Shown piece by piece: positions 12,880 to 23,429 of a DNA stretch of 64,000 bases. Positions within the stretch are counted from its first letter, which is position 1; every line of letters starts with the position of its first letter. The notes under the pieces were generated by a model. That model was not told where the DNA came from, ran no database searches, and worked only from the letters and a program-made list of their open reading frames with translations. The stretch covers positions 16,953,745 through 17,017,744 of the forward strand of contig CM051456.1 in assembly GCA_028274465.1 (NCBI GenBank), given 5' to 3'. The position numbers and the translations under genes were made by a program. The DNA is from Plantago ovata. Its lineage: Eukaryota > Streptophyta > Magnoliopsida > Lamiales > Plantaginaceae.

Positions 12880-13850
12880 CAAGGGGGAGGAGTCTTCTTC
12901 TTCATTCCAATGGATAGCTTTTGAATTTCAATATTTAGCCAAGGCATCCGCCGTTGATTCTCCTCTCGGTAGACAAAAAGACATTGTACCCGTACTACTT
13001 ATTCCTTGAGTTGTGTGACTTCAGTTACCATCTACCCGTGCCTGAGCCCCGGATGCATCATCCTGCAAGTACAAGAGATAGCATATTTTGAATCTTAGCA
13101 ATGCCCAAATTAATTAATTGTGTTGGATAACTAATATAAATGACTAGATTTCGTTTCTCCCCAACAGCTTAAGCTTTTGGGAGAGTTGGTTTTCTATCAT
13201 GGTATAAGAGCCATCTGGCTCACGCCCACCTGGGTTCGAATCTTCCCGGAGACAAACTCCGCACCTTATTAAATTTCCACTCGATTGGCCTCCCCAAAGA
13301 GGTTGAAATCGGCCACGAGTGCGGGAGAGTGATGTAGAATTAATATAAATGACTATATTTCGTTCCTCCCCAATCCTTTTTTAATAGCTAGTAATTCAGT
13401 TGTGTTATTGTCTGTGGTACCTAGGAGTTAAGTTGCGGATTTAACTAAGTTAACATTTTCATTCCTGATAATGCCACCTAGACCTGCTTTAGCTGGATTA
13501 TCCAAGGCAGAACCATTTGTATTTAAAGTGAACCAACCAGGTGGTGGTGGTTTCCAAAATGCAATTCTATTATTATTTCTTTGGGGCAGGTGTGGTTTTC
13601 TGAATTTGTTGTTGTATGTGGTAAAAGATGCAGTAAGATAATAGAAATTGAGAGGAACATGTCTATACAAAGCAGCATTCCTGGAGTTCAAACGATCCAA
13701 CATAAATTCACAAACTTGGTAATGTATGGGCTTTATTGGGAGACATTGAAAATACCCAAACAAATTGACACAAACAATTCAAATATAGTAGCAAACAAAT
13801 ACCAATGGTTGTTGTTACTGAACATGGAGATTTTTATTATTACGTCTAAT
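12880..13850 (-). mobile_element. Degenerate LINE RNase H remnant, interrupted by a TRIM
   Basis: Read on the minus strand, 13428-13763 encodes an RNase H start (PPPPGWFTLNTNGSALDN, then GLGGIIRN). The first catalytic Asp of the usual LNTDGS motif is replaced by Asn. 13374-13420 continues with NNTTELLAIKKG. After the TRIM at 13121-13373, the tail appears at about 12890-13010 as a frameshifted form of YRE..STADALAKY. The pieces come from one plant L1-type LINE with a C-terminal RNase H domain. It is dead: frameshifts and stops occur throughout. Confidence 0.75.
13121..13373 (+). mobile_element. TRIM copy 3, nested inside the LINE remnant
   Basis: The 5' LTR is 79 bp (13121-13199) and begins TGTTGGATAA, with the primer-binding site TGGTATAAGAGCC starting at 13200. 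The 3' LTR starts near 13333 and stops after about 41 bp at ...CTCCCCAA, where LINE sequence resumes. Orientation is opposite to the host LINE. The truncated 3' LTR means no target duplication can be read. Confidence 0.8.
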
Positions 13851-14809
13851 ACTCGTAATATTATTAATAAATTTTTAGCCGTTTAAAAAAATCAGACTTC
13901 AATGATATAAAAAAACTTAATTTTACTTGAGTAAGATTTTAAATTCGAGCTGCTGGGTAAGTTGTCCCAAAAAAAGGGAATGTAGCATTAGATTTTGTGT
14001 GCTTCGGTTAATGAGAACAAAGTTATTGCATGTGAAGAATGGATGGTCCACTTCCCTATTTTAGTAATTCCATTACTGAAGAATCACCAATCTACCTTTA
14101 ACATTGATTATGTCGATAATTCTCTATAATCTAGCTGTCTAAGAACGCCTCTTGTTGGTTTTATAAATTTTACAATCGCATTGTGAATGTCACAAGCGAT
14201 GAAAGAAATCGCTAGCTAATAATAAGGAGCAGCAGAGACGACCCGGAGTCTCAGACGAGCAATAGCCCCCTTTGGATCAATTAAGGACCAAATTTTTTTT
14301 TACTCCCAAACTTTTCTGAAAGGTGCAACCTACCCCAAAACCTATAAACTCAAGTCCGCACCAAGTCTTTTAAAAAAAAGTTGCAACCTACCCCACATTA
14401 AGTATTTTAAATAAAACCGGAAAAAAAAAAAAGCAACACACTTACACACAATATAACCAAGTACCACCGTACACCCCCAATACTTTCACAAAATATATAT
14501 CGACATGTTAGTATATACTTCTACTTTTTGGTCACCTAAACTATATCATCATCTAGTGTAATTTAATTATAGGGCTCCCTTAATTATATATGTAGTTCAT
14601 TTGTATTTTTTTTAAAAGGAAAATATAGTAGTATTAATCAACTGGGAAAATTATAAAATACGTGATTCACGATTTGGGACAAACATTAATTTAGACACGA
14701 GTTTGTAAGATCATTAGATACAAAATTTGTCAACCGATTCGGACACACATCTAAAACATGAAAATTACTCACATGATCCTAACAAAAAATACTAAACAGA
14801 GGATCACTT

Positions 14810-15300
14810 GTGTCTCTCCAAGAACATAGCATGAGCTAAACTCTCTCGGCAAACACCTCGCTTCCATATTTTGTTAAACAATCTACAGCCTGATTGGCTT
14901 CCCGATATACAAACATCTACATACATTCCTCAAGTTGACGAGCTATTTCCTTAATATCTTCAAGCAACATAGTTATAAGGGTGTCCGAGTGGTAAGGGTG
15001 CTGAAGTGGCACAAGAGTGATCGGGGGTCGAACCCCGACAGAGACATAAGATGGTATAAGCTTAATTGGAGTTATAAGGTTGGTATAGACGTAAAAAACT
15101 TCAAACAGCCGAAGATGAAACCGCTGCTGCCTTTTCAATCTGCAACAACAAACCAATACACAATTTCTTGATATTCATTTGCAGTGCTAGAATAAGGCGT
15201 GACTTTAAGGCTTGTAACTCAGCCATATTATTAGAGCAAGTGCCTATATAACCTGCAGCTGCTCTGACAAAGTCACCTTCACTATATATTTCGTAAATGA
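14810..15300 (-). mobile_element. Second LINE RNase H remnant, hosting a tRNA-derived insertion
   Basis: The minus-strand reading gives GDFVRAAAGYIG, NNMAELQALKSRLILALQ, NIKKL, then (past the insertion) MLLEDIKEIARQLEECM and FVYREANQAVDCLTKYGSE. This is the order of motifs in the RNase H domain of plant LINEs. The DS-type catalytic motif is lost and there is an in-frame stop before FVYRE, so it is a pseudogene fragment. Confidence 0.75.
14971..15079 (+). mobile_element. tRNA-derived (SINE-like) insertion with 10-bp target duplication
   Basis: An 89-bp insert (14981-15069) is flanked by the perfect direct repeat AGTTATAAGG (14971-14980 and 15070-15079). It contains a box-A-like TGTCCGAGTGGTAAGGGTG and, about 25 nt later, a box-B-like GGGTCGAACCCC, resembling the head of a Ser/Leu-type tRNA. 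The 3' half does not pair with the 5' end as a tRNA acceptor stem would, so it is not a functional tRNA gene. Removing the insert and one repeat copy leaves the surrounding LINE reading frame continuous. Confidence 0.72.
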
Positions 15301-17399
15301 GTGAAAATTAACGTGATAGAAGAGTGGGGGTTTTCAGAGGGTTCTATGGTGGGGATGGTCTTACAACAGGAAGAAGAAACACAGGATAATGTTCTCATCT
15401 GTAACTAAAGAACATCATTAACATCCGATCATTTTGTACTTGATAAACAATTATGAGTCATTATGCACGCTTCTTGGCAAACTTAGGACAAAAAATCGTG
15501 ACTTAAGGAGGTAGTTTCGTTGGGAAAAATGTAAATTAAGGATTAGGGAAAAAAAGAAAATAAACACAACACTTGTCAATAAATGATTAAGCAAGCATAT
15601 ATTATGAATAAATATTATTGTTAATGTTCAAAGTGTTAGCTTGATCAAGTAGAGCATGCACATATTATGCCTCGACCGACACCTTTTGGCTCCATTAGTG
15701 ACCTAGTCAATTATAAATATATCCTTTTCTTGCTTAATTACATCAACCCTGCCACAATTCCTGTCACTATCATTGTCCTACAGATCTATCTAAATCTGAT
15801 TAGTACTACTAATTACACAAACCTCTTAAAGATAATTATGCATCTAAGTACTTTAGAGGTAAGTATTTTCTATGCTCTAATCATTCATTACTGCTACTTC
15901 TACTTTAGAGGTAATTATTCTATTCTATGAACGACTCTACTTTAGTGACAATTATGCTGCATTTATTTAAGACCATGGTTTGTCAAGTTAGTACTCTGTA
16001 TTGTCTTTGTAAATGTTTGCTTGCTTTTGTGTAATCACTTCACCAATCGAACTATGTATTGCAACACTCATGCAGCCTCATGATCTATTCTCATGAAGAA
16101 TCATAACTTGTGTCTACAAGAAATCATCTTTCTGGACAATCAGTCCGCAACTCTTGTTGCTAGATAATGTAAGATAAAAAATTGTTAGTTATGCGTAGAA
16201 ATAATTTTAACGAATGAATGTTATCCCACCCTGTTTATATTCGTCTGAGAAAAAAGTCTGAACCGAACTGAATGGATTGACATTTAATGAATTTGTATTG
16301 AACTGAAATACGTTTGTTCAAACTAAGAAGACATATAGCATTTGGCATTTTGTGAAACAAAAAGAAGAACCATTTGTGAGACATTTTGGTAATCATATAG
16401 AGTGATTATATGATTGGGTTTACCTTTAAGATCTAATGTAAGGTTATCTGTTTTGATTCCATAAATGGTAAGGAAGTAACTGAAAAACTTTCACCTACCA
16501 ATCATCAAATTAACAGGAGAAAAGAATCATCAGGTTGGGTCAGTCATTCCTAGCATGTCATCGATCAGCCAAGCATGCTCTGTTCTATAAGAAGCTGGCT
16601 AAATGTAATGGTTTGCACATGTTTGGTGCTATACTAAAGCATTAAAACTCTACAGGGTCCTTGGATTCTGACATAGTACTTGAATATGAATCAATATTGG
16701 ACTGCTGATGGCGATCTAACACGTCTGTGAGTTGGAAGGTATTACAGGGGACAAATTCCTCATGTCCTAGGCTGTATTTCAACCTAGTGGAAAATAACTT
16801 TATAGAATATAGATCATATATCATAGAGTTACTTCTACCTATTGTGGTTCAAGATGAATTACAATTAGAACCATCAGCCATAAGTAAGTACAAATGAGTT
16901 GGAGTTACATGCAAGGTGTGCACCGGTCGAAAATGGGTTCATTGGACATCTCTACAAATTTGGAGGCGTAAGGATAAACAACATAGTAATTGATTGCCAA
17001 AGCCAGATTAACAACTATAAATTGGATATAACCACTTTAAGTACCTAAACTGGAATAATAGATCATAAGGAGTGGATCAATGATCTACAGGCACTTGAAC
17101 ATCGAACCCCGTGTTGGTAAAATGGGTGTGATAATCTCGGAATACTTCTTTGGATCGTGTAGTCACTTTCCAAACAAGATAATTCGACCCTACAGTTGTT
17201 GCCGGGGTTACACGAATTCCTTGTTGGGATAATCCAAGAAGGCAATCTTATTCAGGCAATATGAATTTCGATCAGAAAGTAGAGAGGATGTATGAGTTTT
17301 CGTTGTACTTGTTTTGGAGACTGATCGCTTCAATAAATAGAAGCGAAAAGGTGTGAACGAAGTGGTGTATCTGTTCAGAACGAAGTGTTATGAACGAAA
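15301..17399. other. Intergenic, no gene recognised
   Basis: Mostly unique-looking AT-rich sequence. Part of 16900-17400 has the moderately complex composition often seen in retrotransposon LTRs, but I could not find paired ends. Confidence 0.5.
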
Positions 17400-17640
17400 G
17401 GTCACGTTAGTTCACGAACAAGCCTGTTCGTTCACCCCGCACCCCGCTCGCTGACCTGGCAGCGAGACCCCAGCCAGGGGCTACGCCCCTTGGAACCCCG
17501 CAGGGGCGCTGCCCCTCGACCCCGCAAGGACCCCCGCTTCGTATTCGTGGTCGATAACTCGTTGGCTCAACAAGCGCGCACTCCGCACTACCCAAACTTG
17601 TTCCGAGCTCAACGAGAGATCGCATCAGTCTCTAGCAGAT
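17400..17640. repeat. GC-rich block of unknown origin
   Basis: The block is conspicuously GC-rich in an AT-rich neighbourhood, with CCCCGCA/GGGGC motifs forming short palindromes (for example AGGGGCTACGCCCCT near 17477). It may be part of a degraded LTR element, since sequences with repeated CCCCGC/GGGGC words are common in plant retrotransposon ends, but the borders are not visible. Confidence 0.4.
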
Positions 17641-17705
17641 CGCATTACTACTAAAATGAATTGATGACACTAAAATCACCAACACCCCGCACTGAATAGT
17701 GACTA

Positions 17706-17963
17706 GTGAGAGAGATTAGATCAATGAACCACCACCTAAGTAACAACTTAAATTGGATATGCGGCATTTTGAAATACGTAAAATGCATTTTACCCAATCG
17801 TAACGAGAAAAATGTAGCAATAACTTTGATGGAAGATGTGTGTGAATTATGCGAACGACTAGATGGAGTGGACTCGAATTTGTATACCTTGAAGCAAATG
17901 GAGAAGCAAGCAGATCAGATTGTCAAGGAAACAAGTGAAAGAACCTTTGGTGACTCTACATGA
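17706..17963 (+). other. Unrecognised 85-codon ORF
   Basis: An open frame beginning MREIRSMNHH. From about residue 38 to 76 it has a soluble-looking, charged sequence with two close cysteines (ELCERLDGVDSN). It looks more protein-like than the other short ORFs nearby, but I do not recognise a family, splice signals or a promoter. It could be a gene fragment carried by a repeat or chance. Confidence 0.2.
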
Positions 17964-18046
17964 ATTAGTACAAATTTACATTTTGTTTGTGATGATTTTA
18001 CTCGTGGCTAAAAACACACTTTTTTTTTGCTTGAGCTAGTAAGATA

Positions 18047-18298
18047 CTCCCTTTGTCCCGCTATAAATTACTCACTTTGACTTTTTCGGTCAAAAGCTTC
18101 TAACTTTGACTCCCGATTACTCTTAAACTATAATGATAAAATATTTAATAAAATTATATTATGAAACTTTAGGATCTGTATTTTCATAATATAATTTTTT
18201 AAAATATTTTACCAATATAGTTTAAGAGTAATTGAGAGTCAAAGTTGAAAGATGTTGACCGAAAAAGTCAAAGTGGATAATTTATAGCGGGACAGGAG
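18047..18298. mobile_element. Stowaway-like MITE with well-kept termini
   Basis: 252 bp flanked by TA on both sides (18045-18046 and 18299-18300). The terminal inverted repeats are long and nearly perfect: the left arm reads CTCCCTTTGTCCCGCTATAA..., and the right arm ends ...TTATAGCGGGACAGGAG. The interior pairs ACTATAATGATAAAATATTT with a diverged complement, so the single strand would fold into one long hairpin. No ORF. Confidence 0.88.
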
Positions 18299-18300
18299 TA

Positions 18301-21300
18301 TATCTTAGTAATTTAAACCCATCTAACAAAGTATTTTTTTTTTTCTTTAATGCAAACTTGTAACATGTATAATGATGTACGGTGTACCGACACGGTTTAT
18401 GTTCCCATTATATTAGTGGGAATAGGAAACCATTAGTGTCTAATAAACCAGTTAATTTGATGTCTCAAATCTGGGTACTGTATTTTATTCCAGCATATAG
18501 CTTAACAATAAATAGAGAGGTGTGAAATGAAGGAAAAAGGGAATTAGATTATGTGAATTGAAGTTGTGGACCATGAATGAATACACCTTTGCTTGTGCTT
18601 CAAACCTTCACAGAATTCATAACTTTTATACAAGCACTTATCAATCTTAACAGTAATATAGAAGTACCATGCACCACTACTCCACCGGTACTACTTAGCA
18701 TATTTATAATAATGACCATGGGAAGTACCAGAGGCCGCCGCTTAATTTGATCGGTTTAAGACCCAACTATGTGTTCGTTCACTGTATCTACAAAACTTGG
18801 CAGATTAATTTAAAATGAAATTTAACTTCTACTATATAAAATGGATATAAAATGAATAAAATTAAAAGCTGATAATAAGTTGACCTTTAATCTTTTAGGT
18901 ATAAGATACTGGAACAATGTTGAAACGATACTTAGTTCCTGAATTGAACTACTGTCCCTCAGCCGGTCCTGCTACCTATATTAAGCTTCTGTTTTTCATG
19001 AAAAAAAGTTAATTCAAGTTCATTAAATTTAATTTAGTTCATATTTATTTAAATATTTTTTACATCACAAAATCACAAATAAGTTCAATTTACCCCTAAA
19101 TAAACCCAGACCCTGGCCAGTCCCGCCAATTGTCCCACCCGAACCACATAGTTTTGGTTTTGGCAATAAAGTCAGAAATTTTCAACCAAGCCAGGTTGGT
19201 GGTGGTGTCCATGAGTCCATCTACTGATCTACCTACCGAAACTGGGCAACGGTATATTCTCTTTAGATATTCTTCCGTGGCGGTACTATGCAATATGTAA
19301 CGAGGACTCAACATTAAATCATTAATTAATTAAGTATAGTAATTAGTCACAATATTATTATTACTATTACTAACTACTTTCGAGACAACTAAATTAAAAC
19401 ATGGAAGCAGTGGTCAGATTGCAAACTTGCAATTAAAGAAAAAAATAAAAGGATTTGACCAAACTCGATCCATAGCCCAGTCCCACAGGAGCAACCCCAT
19501 TTTTATAACCACCCTGCTGGGTCAACACATGTTACCCTGCTTTGGAATTTGTATCTTGCAATTTCTGGGTTTTTAGTTGATACGTACAGCTAAAGAAAAA
19601 AAAAAAAAATCGAACCGAAAATATTTGAAATGTATATTTCAACCATTTGCAAAATTAATTAAAATGAATTGAGCTGAAAACTGTATTTTTAAAATCTTAA
19701 TGAAACATATACTGTAGTATATAGTTGGTCACTTTCTTCATTTGATCATTTCTTTTTTCCTTTTCTGGTCATCCCACCTTTATGACTCGATGATATAGAG
19801 AACTATATATACATGCACACACACTTTAATCAGTTTAGATTTTATTAAATTTCCTCCATAAATTAACATGCTTGGTTTGACATATACAATGTGGAGGGAG
19901 GCTAATTAACTTGAATGTGTAACTCCGTGATCTGCGGATAATCTAGCACTACTTGTCACCTAATCACCATACTTATCACGCACACATGGTATTGCGTGCA
20001 GATACATTTGTCATTAACTAGAAACAAGAAACATCAACCTTGCTAATTGAAGTAGCATATATTCACGTCTATACATGATCATCTATAATATAAGTATATA
20101 GTATATACTAACGCCTACTTCAACATCATTATAACTCCAAAAATGGATATTTGAATTTATCTTTTCGAATCATATCTAAGCTAGTAAATTGACTTACCAA
20201 TGCTAGTGATAATGTGAAAAATACTGTGAACTATATGAACAGAAAGTAGTAAGTAAAAATTAGTTGAGTAAAGTGGAGTATAACTAGCATGAGGCAAGTG
20301 GAGCTTAATTAAGATTGAGCAGCTAGCCAGTTGAGGAGAAAATTAAATGTACATGCCAATCATAGGATTATAATAGCTAGCTGGTGATTAAGTATTAAAA
20401 AAAATTATTATACTTAATTTACTAAGCTACAGATAGACATGGGTATATTGATGATTGATGTTAAGATTTCGATTGGATCAAACATGTTGGAGTGAGTGAG
20501 TGAGTATATGGTGATGAAGTAGTAGAAGAAGATGATGATGATGATCAATCACAACTAACTGTCTTTGGACTTGTTTAGATATATTTGTCACGTGACGACA
20601 TCTAGCATGCATGTTAATAATTCAGCAACCTCATATCATATGTCCCTTGCACATGTTTTTTTCTTTCTTTCCAAATATATGACAAAAATATCACATAACT
20701 CTATACCCTTCTATTTTTACATCAATCAGTTTAGGTTCACCTATGCTGCAAATAGCAATGAAACTTGTATGTAGAGTATGCAATATTTACATTTACTAAG
20801 GTAAAATAAATAAATAAATAAAATGTTACAAATTCAAGTGTGGGATGAATATGAAAGCAAATTCGGGCAAATTCCAGACATGAGCCCACAACAAGCTTGT
20901 CCAAAAGCCCAAGTGGGTCATAATCTCGCCCAGAGTCCTGGCTCATGCGGGATAATATTCTTCCACAAAAAACTACAAAATTATTTTTTTTAAGAATATA
21001 AATACAATTATTATAGTGATATGGAAAAGAGAAAAGAATATTTCGTGTTTTCTGCTCATCAATACTTGTAATGGTACTTATTATTACTTCAACAATAGAA
21101 TCCCGGAGCCAGTGATAGTATACAGTGTCGGCAGAGATTGAGGTTTAAGGGCTCATAATTGAGAGAAGAATATTAGCAATATAATTATACTACTATTATT
21201 GTAAACTGATACTATTAGTCGTTATACCAATATTAAAATAAAATATAGGCTACTAGTTGCTTGTTACACATCTCACGCTTCAATAAAATAGGAAGGTGAA

Positions 21301-21640
21301 CTGTTATTATCACATATTCCCAACAAGTAGAAGTTGTAATAATGTACAAAAACAACTATTGCAACAGAAACTTAACAATGCACGACAAACAATTACTATA
21401 CTTCATTTGATACCTCACATTGATGCACTATAAACTTTAAAAAGATACTCATACGATAACGAATACATTATCTATTGACAGTAATACTTGTACGAAGGTA
21501 TGCAATTTTTATGTGAAAAGATATACAGTTCAAATCAAATCAAATGTTGTTTCTATATACATGTATACTATATATAATGGTTGGTATTTTTAGTAATTTG
21601 TTTTAAAACGTCGTAAATTTCGAATGCGCAAATGATGTAT
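18301..21640. other. Intergenic, no gene recognised
   Basis: AT-rich. Short simple repeats occur (for example GATGATGAT near 20530). No ORF with family resemblance was found. Confidence 0.6.
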
Positions 21641-22320
21641 CGAATTTTCACATTTATCTTATTCTGTTTGACCGGTATAAAAGGGGAGGGGGGTTTTAGT
21701 GATCCAAGATCGGGTTGTCTTAGTTAAACCGATTCACTTTCGTTGTAAGCATTTAGCTCTCTTGAGCCTCTTCAAGTATCATGTATAAGTTTGTGTGTGT
21801 ACTAGTATGAATTAATATTTAATTACCGGTCTTCATGGTGAAAGTACAAGTATTTATAGTATTCTTTTGACTTCCAGATTGGTGACAACTGACAAGTGTA
21901 CGTTGGCGCCCCACATGCAATAAATAAGCTCATTGGCTCTTAATGGACTTGACCCAATAAGGTTGGTGAGTTAGGCATAATGAATCGTGGGCTTGGTCCT
22001 TAGTTGAATCTGGTGGGCGAAGTGGGCTGTCCAAGGGAATTTTCAGCCCGACACTAGTTTTGGGCTTTTGGCCCTTTTGTGCCTGTCTTGCTCCCGGGAA
22101 GCCTTTCTTGAATACTCTCCTCATGTCCCAGAGACAAGAATCTTGGGTTGGACCTTTGAACTTGATGTATTCTACTCTCGTTCTGCCTAAATGTCCGACA
22201 TGGTGTTCCTGTATAACTTAGTCGGACGTATTTGTCCTTCGGCTGGCCTCTTAGTACTTTCACCTTAATTCGTCCTAGCACCATAAAATTTTTAGCCTTT
22301 CGGGACATATTTTCATATCA
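21640..22320. repeat. Possible LTR-retrotransposon-derived sequence
   Basis: The segment has a more balanced base composition than its surroundings. It includes GTTGGCGCCCCACA near 21903, reminiscent of the TGGCGCC-type primer-binding site of Ty3-gypsy elements. Paired LTRs and coding domains were not found, so this is only a suggestion. Confidence 0.3.
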
Positions 22321-23429
22321 TCAATGTAAACAATAATAGGGTATGTGAAAAAGATCGTATTTGAATGTTATGTACATATAAAAGGAAATTAATAACAAAT
22401 AATCCAAGTACGAGAGAAAATAAACCTTTAACCTTAGACGAAAGAGTAGTAAAAGAAAAACCTTACATGAAAATAAAGAAAAAGGGGGAGTGTAATCGGA
22501 GATATGCGAGGACTATTGGGCCAACCGGCCAAGTTCGACGCCTGATAATATTGGGCCTGGATCTAATTGTCCCGTTTAAAATTATTTAGTGCACGGAACA
22601 TGATTTCCCCCAGGGAATTGATTGAGCCATATAGTTCTGAAGTGTATGTGAATGAAACTTTCGCAAGTGGAACCGGCCAGTAATTCTCCCAAGGGGTGTG
22701 CGTGGCAGAGGGTTAGGCTACGGCCTACGGGTTAGCGCTCCCCAAAGCAGATTCTCTAAGATCCATTCTTGCAAACGAACAATTACAGTATCATCCTAAT
22801 CTCGTCACTCGAAAACATGCATTCTGATTTACGGCTAAAGCATGGCTTTACCCTACTATCTTGTGATATGTGCATACTTATAGGTCATATCTCACAAAAT
22901 GACAAAATGATGCACATTTTTCACCTTTCTATTTGCAATGTAAAAGCTTGTTACAAAATCCAGTTCCACAATATACATTTGATTTGGACAAATTTGGCCC
23001 CAATTCGCAAGTTTGTACACCCAGGTTCCCCGCCTAGGCGCCCCCGAAGTACAAACCCTTAGAAAATACTATGCATTTGTACTAGCGAAAAAAGTAACTG
23101 TGAAAAAGTCGAATACATATTGCACAACAGCAAACAACATTCTGAACCCATGCAACAATATAACAGTTCACATTCATGAAAAAAAGCGAATACTCAGGAA
23201 CTGTCAATCCTATCAATAGATCTGCTACACACCCCCAAGTGTGCTAAAAGCTAATGCCTAACTGAGTTTCTATCAAATGGCTACTGTGAGAAAAACAATA
23301 TACTCACTTCTTGTCGATCACCGATCATATTTTCGATGTTTTAGTCAGCGGTTAAGTTAGCAAAATCTTGAACATATCAATCAATTGCAAAGTTAGCAAT
23401 TACTCGACGAATCTGAACATGCATTGGGA
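22321..23429. other. Intergenic, 3' side of CSLA copy 2
   Basis: No supported gene. The part nearest 23429 is presumably the CSLA copy 2 3' UTR. Confidence 0.55.

Noticed and set aside
14981-15069. Candidate tRNA gene (Ser/Leu-like)
   Set aside because: Box A and box B are visible, but there is no matching acceptor stem at the 3' end and the sequence is bracketed by a target duplication, so it is called a tRNA-derived insertion.
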